Made by a program: the position numbers and the translations under genes | DNA from: Paenibacillus sp. G2S3 | GTDB lineage: Bacteria > Bacillota > Bacilli > Paenibacillales > Paenibacillaceae | Assembly (NCBI RefSeq): GCF_030123105.1 | Contig: NZ_CP126095.1 | Location: 2,108,001-2,172,000, forward strand | DNA length: 64,000 bases | Reading direction: 5' to 3' | The notes under the pieces: model-generated | Told to the model about the DNA's origin: nothing | The model's database searches: none | The model's input: only the letters and a program-made list of their open reading frames with translations | In this document: positions 55,964 to 64,000 of the stretch, one piece after another | Numbering within the stretch: the first letter of the stretch is position 1 | Layout of the letters: each line of letters starts with the position of its first letter

Positions 55964-56003
55964 GCAGTAGCCTTCAACCCATAACACATTAGCAGGTATA
56001 ATC

Positions 56004-56060
56004 AAAAAAAGGGAGTGTCACCGCAGCCATTTCATGGCTTATGGGACACTTCCTTTTTTT
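56004..56060. terminator. Bidirectional terminator between GH84 and VOC genes
   Basis: A long inverted repeat has A7 and T7 ends (arms 56004-56019 and 56045-56060) and contains a GCCAT/ATGGC inner hairpin. It lies between convergent genes. Confidence 0.85.
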
Positions 56061-56078
56061 GTTTGAAGAGCGCTAGGT

Positions 56079-56444
56079 CTAGCTATGCTCCGCTAACTGT
56101 ACCTCGAAGCCGTCCGGGTCCAGTATATAAAAGAAACGCAGCTGGGGATTTGGCGTGATCGGTCCGCGTGCGACGGGGATACCGTGGCTTTTCAAATGCT
56201 CTATGGCATCGTAGAGCGATGCCACTTCGAAACCAACAGAAACGCCGCATTCCGGCTTCAGAGCCGGTTCGCTAGCCTGAATAAGCTCGATTTTGGGCTG
56301 ATCCACAGTTCCCAACATAACAATCTGTTTTCCTCTACTCTCAAATCTGCGTTCAATAGGAAGCCCCAGAATCCGGTTATAAAAATCAAGGGAAGCCTCC
56401 AGATCGCGCACCCTGAGCGTTATCCAATTCATGCTCAATTTCAT
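56079..56444 (-). CDS. VOC-family protein (glyoxalase/bleomycin-resistance fold)
   Basis: A 121-residue single-domain protein with two beta-alpha-beta-beta-beta units (NWITLRVRDLEASLDFYNRILG at the N-terminus, YILDPDGFEVQLAEHS at the C-terminus). The wording RFFYILDPDGFEVQL is typical of metal-binding VOC proteins such as lactoylglutathione lyase-like enzymes. The substrate is unknown. A strong RBS (GAGGAGGAC) lies about 10 bases before ATG on the minus strand. It is not part of the glycan operon. Confidence 0.88.
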   Translation of the reverse strand: MKLSMNWITLRVRDLEASLDFYNRILGLPIERRFESRGKQIVMLGTVDQPKIELIQASEPALKPECGVSVGFEVASLYDAIEHLKSHGIPVARGPITPNPQLRFFYILDPDGFEVQLAEHS

Positions 56445-56647
56445 GATTGTAATGTCCTCCTCTATCTATTCTAACGATAACACCGTTTCTTCATAATTAT
56501 ACCTTTCTTATTCACTAAAAGTTCGTAATATTGAACCTAATTCACGAAGGAATACATAATTGTTAAACTCCTACTTGAATTCTAGAATGATGTTATTGGA
56601 ATTATATTACTTTTTAAAATTCAAAATTATTAAGGGAGGTTGTCATA

Positions 56648-58735
56648 ATGAAGCGTAGGCTTATTTACGTTCTTACAATCCTAGTAATCGTTCTAGGTTC
56701 CTGGTTGTTACTGAATAACCGAGAGAATAAGAGCGCTTTAGAAAAAGAAGGAAAAGAAGTGACTAACGTGATTACTACTGACAGTAGTACAAGAGCGGCT
56801 AAAGTTACTGTCAATAACGGACAAATTCCGGTTCAGTACTTGACTCCCGCTTATAAGGTTACAGTGAAAGGAGATATTTTGTATGCGAGCAAGAAGAATG
56901 AGACAGATGCTGTAGAACCGCTGAAACTCGACCTGTACGAGCCGTCTGGCGATAATAACAAGAAGAGACCTGTATTTATTTTCATTCATGGTGGAGGTTA
57001 TACAGAAGGGAATAAGAACGATGCAGCAGATTTTTCTACGGGATTGGCGAAGCGAGGATATACTGTATTGTCCATCGATTATAGGCTGAAAAAAGATCCG
57101 TTTACTAACTTCACCCACACGCTTAATGACGCTTATGAGGATATAAGCGATGTGATTAAATGGATCAACGATAACGCAGAGCTTTACGGAATGGATGCAA
57201 GCCGTATTGTGATCGGCGGTGATTCGGCGGGAGGGCATCTAGCCATAAACTTTGTCAATCAATATGTATCAAAGGATCCATCGATCATTAAATCTATATT
57301 TTCGATTGTAGATATTTATGGGGGGGATCTGACGACAAGTGCGGACAGCAAGCTGCCGCCGGTCCTCATCATTCATGGAACAATAGACAAACTGGTGCCG
57401 TACCAGCAAAGTGTTGAATTGGCTGAACAGCTGAAAGAGAAGGGGGTGTATCATAATCTACTCACGATGGAAGGCGTTGGACATGACTACAAGAATGAAA
57501 AATACATCGATGAGATTATGGAGACGACAACACATTTTCTATGGAATGTCATGAACAGTCCAGAGCTTGCAAAGCTGCCGGAGAATTCCGGAATTTCGAT
57601 TGCTTCCGGAGATGCCTTTGATATTAAGCTGCCTGAGGCTTACCGCAGCCCTTCAAAGGAGTCGGTGAACATTGATTTGCCGGAGGGCTGGCTGCTACGT
57701 GAAGAAGAGGAAGAAGACATACTTCGGATACAGGTTCCAGAAGGCTTGGTGCGAGGAAACGATACGCTGTTCGTCTCACGAGGCGAAGATCCTAAAACGG
57801 CAATGAGCTTCACTGTCAATGTCAATGTAATCGACCCGCTGACCGTGAAATATGAGACATTCTATGATGAATCTGCCAAGGAAATAAGAACTCACATGGA
57901 TGTTACTAATCAGTCTACGAACAATTTCAATGGTTCAGTGGAAGCCGATTATGAGACAGGACGTTCCACGCAAGGTACCTATAGTTCCTCTGTGGAGAAT
58001 CTGGAACCGGGAAAGAGCGTACGGCTAGAGATTCCTGAGCTTGCTAGAGGACAACGGACGCTTAAATCTTATAATGACATAGGTAATCTATTGCAAACGA
58101 AGTTAGATTCTTTTAACGCGTTGTTGTTGCCAAAACTCAGTAAGCCCGTTGAAATCAATGGTAACCTATCAGATTGGAGTGATCAGGCTCGCTTTGATGT
58201 GAAGGATATCAAAATCAATGGGTGGGGAGGTGAGCAGGATATCAGTGCGAAGGGCTCCTTAGCTTGGGACGCGGATAACCTTTATCTAGGGGTAGAAGTT
58301 ATAGATGACAAGCATGAACAGTCGGCATCGGGGGATGCCATTTGGAGTGGGGATAGCATCCAGATCGGGATTGGCATTGCCAACTCAGATGGAACAGTAC
58401 CCTCGGAGTACCATGAACTAGGTGTGGCTCGGGGAAATGCGGGGAATTTACTCAAGTGGCGCTGGTTAACCCCTAAGGGATTCAATATAAATGATGCCAT
58501 AGAGCTAAAGTATGCGGTGAGTCGTTCAGATTCAACAACCAGCTATGAATTAGCCATACCCTGGCGTGAACTGAGCAGCGACATGACACAAGTGAAGCAA
58601 GGTATGAAGCTTAAATTTTCGCTGCTGGTTAATGATAATGACGGCGAGGGGCGTAGAGGCTGGCTGGAATACAACAGTGGCATAGGCTCTTCCAAGGATG
58701 TTAATGCCTTTGGGGATCTATATCTGACGGATTGA
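56648..58735 (+). CDS. Membrane-anchored or secreted esterase with CBM9-like C-terminal domain
   Basis: A 695-residue protein. The N-terminal hydrophobic helix (about 5-23) is a signal or anchor. An alpha/beta-hydrolase domain (about 75-300) has the oxyanion motif HGGGY, the nucleophile Ser193 in GGDSAGGH, and likely Asp and His in HGTIDKLVP and GVGHDYKNE; this is the pattern of the BD-FAE/acetyl-esterase group. A linker region (about 310-490) and a CBM9/DOMON-like sugar-binding domain (about 494-695; DLYLGVEVIDDKHEQS-type strands) follow. It may de-esterify glycans, for example O-acetyl groups. It has no cohesin or dockerin, so it is not an obvious member of the complex. RBS AAGGGAGGT precedes ATG. 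Confidence 0.83.
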   Translation: MKRRLIYVLTILVIVLGSWLLLNNRENKSALEKEGKEVTNVITTDSSTRAAKVTVNNGQIPVQYLTPAYKVTVKGDILYASKKNETDAVEPLKLDLYEPSGDNNKKRPVFIFIHGGGYTEGNKNDAADFSTGLAKRGYTVLSIDYRLKKDPFTNFTHTLNDAYEDISDVIKWINDNAELYGMDASRIVIGGDSAGGHLAINFVNQYVSKDPSIIKSIFSIVDIYGGDLTTSADSKLPPVLIIHGTIDKLVPYQQSVELAEQLKEKGVYHNLLTMEGVGHDYKNEKYIDEIMETTTHFLWNVMNSPELAKLPENSGISIASGDAFDIKLPEAYRSPSKESVNIDLPEGWLLREEEEEDILRIQVPEGLVRGNDTLFVSRGEDPKTAMSFTVNVNVIDPLTVKYETFYDESAKEIRTHMDVTNQSTNNFNGSVEADYETGRSTQGTYSSSVENLEPGKSVRLEIPELARGQRTLKSYNDIGNLLQTKLDSFNALLLPKLSKPVEINGNLSDWSDQARFDVKDIKINGWGGEQDISAKGSLAWDADNLYLGVEVIDDKHEQSASGDAIWSGDSIQIGIGIANSDGTVPSEYHELGVARGNAGNLLKWRWLTPKGFNINDAIELKYAVSRSDSTTSYELAIPWRELSSDMTQVKQGMKLKFSLLVNDNDGEGRRGWLEYNSGIGSSKDVNAFGDLYLTD

Positions 58736-58751
58736 GAGGATATTTAATAAG

Positions 58752-58772
58752 CGGCAGAGATGCCGTTTTTTT
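58752..58772 (+). terminator. Terminator after the esterase gene
   Basis: CGGCA, loop GAGA, TGCCG, then T7. It has the same core as the tRNA operon terminator. Confidence 0.85.
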
Positions 58773-58862
58773 ATTTTCTCCACAACTGGTAGGAATTTGT
58801 CTATTATTAAAGTGTTAGTTCAATTCGCTAGATGGTATGATAAGAGCGGGAGGGAATTTAAA

Positions 58863-59510
58863 ATGACCAATGAGATAACCAATGAGAACGAAGAAACATT
58901 AAACGAGAACGAGGAAATAACCAATGATCCAGAAATGTCTGAGGAGGATATGAATAAGCTAGTGATGGCTGTTCATCATAACGGTCTCGTAGCTTTGAGA
59001 GTGCACTTTCAAGACGTTGAAGGACAAGTGTTGAATATGGAGGCCTACGGCCCGGTTTTTGTTTTTCACGTAAAGTCTGAGTTAGACCATGTCTATTCTT
59101 GCGGCTTTTTTCTGCGTGAATTGATTGCAAGATTCCAATCGGGTAAGGATCCTGCAGCATGGATGGCTTCATTCTTTGTTGATCTGATGAAGATTGAGGG
59201 AGGCAAAACGCTTCCAACACCGCCTTCAAGTGAAGAGGAAGCTAAAGCGATCATAGACAATGTATTAGTTCCGCAATGTATTAAAGAAATAACTGAAGAA
59301 TTTGCGCCAGAGGATGTACATGTAGGTCTAGCTTGGAACGAAAAACTAGGTCCAGTCTTCGAGGCTGGTTTTCCAGCGATAAGCGATGGAAATAACGTGT
59401 GTGCGTTCCCACTGCATTTATTGTTAACGCACTTGCAATTAAATCGGGATCCTTCCGAGCTGCTTGTTCAAGGTATGTATAACATCCGCAAGGAACATGG
59501 GTTGGAGTAA
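58863..59510 (+). CDS. Hypothetical protein with acidic N-terminus
   Basis: A 215-residue soluble protein I do not recognise. The first 30 residues are rich in Asn, Glu and Thr (repeated NEN/NEE). The remainder looks like a folded alpha/beta protein with two parts of similar tone (LVALRVHFQDVEGQ and VHVGLAWNEKLG), which may reflect an internal duplication. There is no signal peptide, membrane helix or known motif. ATG 58863 is chosen because GGGAGGG lies about 11 bases upstream; a longer frame from 58797 lacks an RBS. A terminator follows. It lies apart from its neighbours as a single gene. Confidence 0.75.
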   Translation: MTNEITNENEETLNENEEITNDPEMSEEDMNKLVMAVHHNGLVALRVHFQDVEGQVLNMEAYGPVFVFHVKSELDHVYSCGFFLRELIARFQSGKDPAAWMASFFVDLMKIEGGKTLPTPPSSEEEAKAIIDNVLVPQCIKEITEEFAPEDVHVGLAWNEKLGPVFEAGFPAISDGNNVCAFPLHLLLTHLQLNRDPSELLVQGMYNIRKEHGLE

Positions 59511-59537
59511 AACAGGCTCTGAGCCTTGGCCATCCAT

Positions 59538-59575
59538 ATAACAAAGAAACGGCAGAAATGCCGTTTCTTTGTTAT
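59538..59575 (+). terminator. Strong terminator after the hypothetical gene
   Basis: A perfect 17-bp inverted repeat (59538-59554 and 59559-59575) has a GAAA loop. The inner part is again CGGCA/TGCCG; T-rich sequence follows. Confidence 0.85.
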
Positions 59576-59633
59576 ATTTTATGAGTTTTTACAAGTGGTG
59601 TGCTGTATCCATAGGAAATAGGGAGGTTTTCTA

Positions 59634-60344
59634 GTGAACATCAGAGCATTGTGTGAAGGGATTAAGCTTGATCCTGCTGCTAGACAGCAGGTTTATGAGT
59701 TTCAGATGAAAGAAAATGAATATCTAGTTTATAAACAACATTTTTATTTTGACAGATTTTCTTTTTTTGAATCCGTGCAACAATCGGTTGGCTATCGAAA
59801 GCTGCTATTATATTTATTTGTTAGATTCGCAGTAGATGCTTATGAAGAGTATCGTATTCGTAACATTGAGGATGAGATCTATTATGATACATTCTCAGAT
59901 ATTCAGATCTGGTGCATGCAATGTCAGCGTGATTATGGTGAATATGGTATTGAAGAATATAACTGGCTGCAAGAGCATGTTCAGCTTCGTTTATTTCGTT
60001 TGGGAAGAATGCAATTTCAACCTTTTGCGATGGACCGGGATTTAGTCGTTGATGGATGTAAAATATTCACTAATCAAATCGTGCTTAATGTGCACATTCC
60101 AGCTGGAGCGCCTTTATCAGTTCAAGGTGTAGAGGAATCCTTCCAGTTAGCCAAAGCTTTTTTCAGAGGTATATCGCCGATATTTATTTGTCATTCATGG
60201 CTGCTCGATCCGGAATTAAGTGAGATGTTAAACCCGGAATCGAACATTATTCAGTTTCAAAGTCAGTTCAACATTTATGAGGTTGATAAGAGTTCGAAGG
60301 AAGCAGAGCAAAGAATATTTAATAAGCTAAGTATCAACCCTTAA
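59634..60344 (+). CDS. Protein similar to the GNAT_C/DUF5596 acyltransferase-domain family
   Basis: A 236-residue soluble protein. The C-terminal half has wording I associate with the GNAT_C (acyltransferase C-terminal) family: RLFRLGRMQFQPF, VLNVHIPAGAPLS, FICHSWLLDPELSEML and ESNIIQFQSQF. The N-terminal half is helical. The catalytic activity of this family is not settled. The start is GTG 59634 with RBS GGGAGG about 8 bases before it. No operon partner is visible; strong terminators or long spacers flank it. The family call is from memory and needs a profile search. Confidence 0.65.
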   Translation: MNIRALCEGIKLDPAARQQVYEFQMKENEYLVYKQHFYFDRFSFFESVQQSVGYRKLLLYLFVRFAVDAYEEYRIRNIEDEIYYDTFSDIQIWCMQCQRDYGEYGIEEYNWLQEHVQLRLFRLGRMQFQPFAMDRDLVVDGCKIFTNQIVLNVHIPAGAPLSVQGVEESFQLAKAFFRGISPIFICHSWLLDPELSEMLNPESNIIQFQSQFNIYEVDKSSKEAEQRIFNKLSINP

Positions 60345-60708
60345 GAGTATGAAGAGAACACCCAACTGCAACGGAGAGCAAAAGCCTTTCTAATGGCAGG
60401 AGGTAAGCTAGGAAGTGGCTACGGAATTAAAGTACATAAGTAAAGTTGAAATCTTGGCATATTACGGATAGAGAAGACGTACACTGCAAATGAAGTGATG
60501 CGTTAACCTGACTCTGGCTGTAATAGCTGGTTTTGGGGATAGCGTTTTGTTTTATCCTAAAACGAAACCGGTTTCAAATGTGCGAGCGCGCCGTGCAATG
60601 AAATCAATAAGATCAAAGAGGTGATTCCATTGGGCTGACCCTGAGCAGATATCGTCTTAAGCATTCCTGTGTCCTATAATTTTTTTCATTTATTAGGAGG
60701 AGACGACG
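60345..60708. other. Gene-free spacer before the GH16 gene
   Basis: 364 bases without a credible reading frame. It contains a perfect LacI-type palindrome (60564-60575) and the RBS AGGAGGAG just before the GH16 start. The first 120 bases have several short self-complementary stretches, but I could not match them to a known riboswitch class. Confidence 0.5.
60564..60575. promoter_or_regulatory. LacI-family operator candidate upstream of GH16
   Basis: GAAACCGGTTTC is a perfect palindrome with a central CG, the usual form of LacI/GalR-family sites, located about 135 bp before the GH16 gene. It may bind a local sugar repressor or a CcpA-like protein. No LacI-family gene lies in the window. Confidence 0.5.
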
Positions 60709-61947
60709 ATGTTGAGAAAAGGAAAAATGCTAAGTCTATTTCTGCTGTTTACACTCATGATTGCTTTAGTGACTACTGGCAATTCAAGTGCAGCCTCGAA
60801 CTGGAATCTGGTATGGAGCGATGAATTTGACGGGAATTCTCTGAATACTGGTAATTGGTCCGCCGAAATCGGCACAGGGAGCGGTGGCTGGGGTAACAAT
60901 GAACTTCAGTACTATACTAGTCGTCCGCAGAACCTGCAAGTTACGGGTGGAAATCTGGTTATTACAGCGCAAAAAGAATCCTACAATGGAATGAGCTACA
61001 CCTCTGCACGGATCAAAACACAAGGACTTAAAAGTTTTACCTATGGGAAAATCGAAGCTAGAATCAAGGTACCTTCAGGCCAAGGACTCTGGCCGGCATT
61101 TTGGATGCTTGGATCAAATATTGATACAGTAGGTTGGCCTAAATCCGGTGAAACGGACATTATGGAACGAGTGAACAATAATGCTTTTGTGAATGGGACA
61201 GTACACTGGGATGCCAATGGGCATGCCGAGTATGGGCAGGTATCCGGAAATCTGGATTTCTCTCAATACCATGTGTACAGCGTTGAATGGGATGCGAATT
61301 ATATTAAGTGGTTTGTAGATGGCAACCAATTTAATGCTTTTTATATTGAGAATGGAACAGGCAATACGGAGGAGTTCCAAAAACCCTTCTTTATCCTGCT
61401 AAACCTTGCCGTTGGTGGGAATTGGCCTGGAAGTCCAAACGCCTCAACTGCTTTCCCGGCGCAAATGCTGGTTGATTATGTACGTGTGTATCAATCCGCG
61501 CCTACCTCAAGCATCGTTAGTGGTGGGATTTATACTTTAGCAGATAAGGCTAGTGGCAAGGTTCTGGACGTAGTGGATGTATCCACAGCAAGTGGGGCAA
61601 AGATGCAGCAATGGACTAATTACACAGCCAATAATCAGAAATTTAAGGTGGAAAGTACGGGAGACGGTTATTATAAGCTGACAGCAGTGCATAGTGGAAA
61701 AGTATTGGATGTGCCAAACTCATCAACCGCCACCGGCATACAGTTGCAGCAATGGGATGACAATGGTACAAACGCTCAGCGGTGGAGCATTGTAGATGTA
61801 GGGGGTGGCTACTACAAACTAATTTCTAAAGTGAGTGGATTAGCTATGGATGTAAACGGAGCCTCAACGGCAGATGGCGCAGCGGTTCAGCAGTGGACGG
61901 ATAACGGAAGCGATGCTCAAAAATGGTTTTTTACTAAAGTGAACTAA
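60709..61947 (+). CDS. Secreted beta-glucanase (GH16) with ricin-type CBM13
   Basis: A 412-residue secreted enzyme. The signal peptide (about 1-28) ends near SSAAS. The GH16 domain (about 30-262) has the catalytic motif GETDIMERV with nucleophile Glu148, Asp150 and acid/base Glu153. The extra Met in E-T-D-I-M-E is the beta-bulge form of laminarinases (beta-1,3-glucanases) rather than the lichenase form. A ricin B-like CBM13 (about 271-412) with three QxW repeats (QQWT, QQWD, QQWT) follows. It likely attacks fungal, plant or algal beta-glucan outside the cell. No cohesin or dockerin is present. RBS AGGAGGAG precedes ATG. Confidence 0.93.
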   Translation: MLRKGKMLSLFLLFTLMIALVTTGNSSAASNWNLVWSDEFDGNSLNTGNWSAEIGTGSGGWGNNELQYYTSRPQNLQVTGGNLVITAQKESYNGMSYTSARIKTQGLKSFTYGKIEARIKVPSGQGLWPAFWMLGSNIDTVGWPKSGETDIMERVNNNAFVNGTVHWDANGHAEYGQVSGNLDFSQYHVYSVEWDANYIKWFVDGNQFNAFYIENGTGNTEEFQKPFFILLNLAVGGNWPGSPNASTAFPAQMLVDYVRVYQSAPTSSIVSGGIYTLADKASGKVLDVVDVSTASGAKMQQWTNYTANNQKFKVESTGDGYYKLTAVHSGKVLDVPNSSTATGIQLQQWDDNGTNAQRWSIVDVGGGYYKLISKVSGLAMDVNGASTADGAAVQQWTDNGSDAQKWFFTKVN

Positions 61948-61975
61948 AAGGATCTATTATACGATTATGTTCAAG

Positions 61976-61999
61976 AAAACGGCAGAGATGCCGTTTTTT
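61976..61999 (+). terminator. Terminator after the GH16 gene
   Basis: AAAACGGCA, loop GAGA, TGCCGTTTT, then more T. It has the same core as three other terminators in the window. The remaining 169 bases before the next gene show nothing clear. Confidence 0.85.
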
Positions 62000-62168
62000 A
62001 TTTTTTTGTAGAATATAGATGCACTTATCAGAAGGCATCATTTCATATTTTAATATTCCTCTATCTGATATACTGTGATTAATAGACTTGAATTCTAAAA
62101 AATGCTACTAAAATAGATTGAATTTATTGCATTATCCATAGCATTATACATATTCGGAGGGGTTATCA

Positions 62169-64000
62169 TTGATTGTTGGAACGAAACTCCATATCCCTCG
62201 TGTTCGTAAAACTTTGGTCTCTCGCCCAAGGCTGATGCGTAAACTTAATGAAGGAATGGACTACAAGTTGACGCTTATTTCTGCTCAAGCCGGTTATGGC
62301 AAAACCACAGCATTAAGTGAATGGATTGGACATTGTGATACGCAAGTAGCTTGGGTTTCATTAGATATGCAGGATAACGATTGGGCTCAGTTTTGGAGTT
62401 ATGTAACAGCCTCTATCCAGGAGCGTTGCCCTAGGTTTGGATCAACGGTTCAACCCCTTCTGATGAATGGGCCTTCTATGACTTTGGAGCCAGCGATAGT
62501 AGCGCTATTGAATGAGTTAAATAACTTAACAAGTGAACTAATTATTATTCTTGATGATTATCATGTCATCGAAACCCCCACAATACATCAGTCTATGGCT
62601 TATCTACTTGAGCATTTACCTCCCCATATTCATCTATATATCGTTAGTCGAACCGATTTGACCATACCTACTACCAGGCTTTTGGCAAAAGGTGAGTTAC
62701 ATCGAATCATCATGCAGGATCTGCGTTTTCAACTGGATGAGGGATTTGAATTTTTTCGGGATACAACTGATTTGCAATTAACCAAAGATCAAATTACCGA
62801 GCTTTATGATCAGACCGAAGGGTGGATCAGCGGCCTGCAGCTGGCGGCGATCAGTCTAAAGCGAAGTGACAATATAGCTGTATCCATTCAGCAATTTAGA
62901 GGTAAACAGCAGCATATATCCGATTATTTGCTAGAAGAAGTATTTCATCATCTTCCGGATTCCGTACGCACTTTCTTACTGGAAACTTCTGTTTTAAATC
63001 GGATGAATCATTCCTTGTGTCAAGCTGTAACCGGTCAAATGAACTGCCAAGAGCAATTGGAGAAGTTAGTCCATTTGAATTTATTCGTGATCCCCTTGGA
63101 TGATCAAAGGAATTGGTACAGGTATCATCATTTGCTTTCTGACTTTTTGCAACAAATATTGTTCAGAACAGATCCAAAAAAGTGGATGCAAGTACATACT
63201 CGAGCGGCAAATTGGCTGGAGGAGCATGGTTTTGATGAAGAAGCGGTGGAACATTATATAGAAGGAAAACGGTTCGCAGATGCTGTTCGTTTGATCGAGA
63301 AGAATCTTCATACGTTGGTGCAATCGAAAAGCGTTGTTTTGATTCGATGGGTGTCTGCTTTGCCGGAGAACTCTTTTGCAGAGAAGCCGATGATTGAATT
63401 GTTTTATATCTCTGTATTGCTGGGAGTTGGAGAATGGAAGACGGCATTTAAGAGAGTAGAGCAGGCTGAAATTCGGTTTCTAGCGTTGCAGGGGAAAATG
63501 GATGATGCCCAGTGGAATCAGATTATGGGTAATATTTACTTTTTCTGTTCAGTTACCACCTATTTGCAAAAGGACCTTGAGCGAACGTCGGCATACTTTG
63601 AGCTCGTAGAGCAATTCGTGCCAGAAGGTAGTTTGTTTCAAACGATGGGGCGTAATCGATATCAAGGGAATGATGTGTTTGATGATCACTTGGCACTTAT
63701 TAATGATCTTCACGCAGCGGAAGCCTTCCTATTAAAATGGATTACAGTTTGGGAGAACAAACAGGAGTATCCTTTTGTTGGTTATTTGTATGCTTCTTAT
63801 AGCAAATTGCTCTATGAATGGAATCGATTGGACGAAGCTGAACGGTATGCAAGTAAAGTCCTTGAACGTAAGGACATGCAGCCTTTCGCACGGATTTTGA
63901 TTCACAATTACACTAGTGCTTCACGGATTCAGCAAGCCAAAGGAGATCCAGCGCGTGCATCACAGCTGCTTATACAGTTGAAACTGCAAATTGACTCTCC
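62169..64000 (+). CDS. MalT-like LuxR-family ATP-dependent activator, 5' part
   Basis: The first 610 codons of a large STAND-type regulator that runs off the right edge. Translation from TTG 62169 gives TKLHIPRVRKTLVSRPRL at the N-terminus, a typical MalT-family start. Walker A is ISAQAGYGKTT (about 38-48), and LIIILDDYHVI is Walker B. Helical repeats of the arm follow, and the LuxR-type helix-turn-helix would lie beyond the window. GGAGGGG (62156-62162) ends 6 bases before the TTG, which supports this start. Such proteins activate catabolic genes when ATP and an inducer are bound. The target is unknown; the neighbouring GH16 gene is a candidate. Confidence 0.88.
   Translation, partial: MIVGTKLHIPRVRKTLVSRPRLMRKLNEGMDYKLTLISAQAGYGKTTALSEWIGHCDTQVAWVSLDMQDNDWAQFWSYVTASIQERCPRFGSTVQPLLMNGPSMTLEPAIVALLNELNNLTSELIIILDDYHVIETPTIHQSMAYLLEHLPPHIHLYIVSRTDLTIPTTRLLAKGELHRIIMQDLRFQLDEGFEFFRDTTDLQLTKDQITELYDQTEGWISGLQLAAISLKRSDNIAVSIQQFRGKQQHISDYLLEEVFHHLPDSVRTFLLETSVLNRMNHSLCQAVTGQMNCQEQLEKLVHLNLFVIPLDDQRNWYRYHHLLSDFLQQILFRTDPKKWMQVHTRAANWLEEHGFDEEAVEHYIEGKRFADAVRLIEKNLHTLVQSKSVVLIRWVSALPENSFAEKPMIELFYISVLLGVGEWKTAFKRVEQAEIRFLALQGKMDDAQWNQIMGNIYFFCSVTTYLQKDLERTSAYFELVEQFVPEGSLFQTMGRNRYQGNDVFDDHLALINDLHAAEAFLLKWITVWENKQEYPFVGYLYASYSKLLYEWNRLDEAERYASKVLERKDMQPFARILIHNYTSASRIQQAKGDPARASQLLIQLKLQIDS

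Noticed and set aside
60345..60480. Possible riboswitch (cyclic-di-GMP type) before GH16
   Set aside because: A stretch with AAAAGCC and later GGCTACGG recalls parts of that class, but the GNRA tetraloop helix and the paired ends are missing.
1..64000. CRISPR arrays, transposases, integrases, rRNA genes, prophage genes
   Set aside because: No regularly spaced repeats, no DDE or recombinase motifs and no rRNA-like segments were found on reading both strands.

Overview
The window looks like a Paenibacillus-type spore-forming Firmicute chromosome. An alpha/beta-type SASP, the sporulation membrane protein YtaF, SLH-domain surface anchoring, strong AGGAGG-type ribosome binding sites and the block phoR / polA / mutM / ytaF / coaE / nrdR (gene order familiar from Bacillales) all point that way. 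The identification is by protein family and synteny; no species can be named from the sequence.

Layout. (1) 1-10.4 kb is core genome: phosphate sensing (phoR 3' end, an OmpR-type regulator, pstB, phoU, with Pho-box-like repeats), DNA replication and repair (polA, mutM), ytaF, coaE, a lytic transglycosylase, SASP, nrdR, then tRNA-Ala(GGC) and tRNA-Lys(CTT). (2) 10.7-19.3 kb is a carbohydrate uptake unit: YesM-type kinase, YesN/AraC-type regulator, lipoprotein binding protein, two permeases and a GH20 hexosaminidase without a signal peptide. (3) 19.5-23 kb is a tetR-MFS efflux pair and a divergent marR / short-chain dehydrogenase pair, each with a palindromic operator candidate. (4) 23.2-56 kb is the highlight. 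A sensor kinase, an orphan binding protein without a lipobox and an AraC-type regulator precede an SLH-anchored cohesin protein and a run of very large secreted enzymes: GH101, GH20, GH31, GH95 and GH84. A small cohesin-dockerin protein and a second ABC importer are embedded among them. (5) 56-64 kb holds a VOC protein, a secreted esterase with a CBM9-like tail, two poorly known proteins, a GH16 beta-glucanase with a ricin-type CBM13, and the 5' part of a MalT-like LuxR-family activator that runs off the window.

How it may work. All five large enzymes and the 239-residue adaptor end in the same tandem: one cohesin-like domain followed by one type I dockerin with intact calcium loops. The SLH protein has a cohesin but no dockerin. 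This suggests an assembly in which each subunit carries both halves of the coupling, so subunits could link head to tail and be tethered to the cell wall by the SLH protein. It would differ from a classical cellulosome, which uses one multi-cohesin scaffoldin. The enzyme set (endo-alpha-GalNAcase, beta-hexosaminidases, a likely alpha-GalNAcase-type GH31, alpha-fucosidase) fits mucin-type or other animal-type O-glycans rather than plant cell wall. Released sugars could be imported by the two ABC systems, which lack their own ATPase genes here and probably share an MsmX-type ATPase. The cohesin-dockerin architecture is read directly from the sequence; polymerisation, the glycan target and the regulation are inference.
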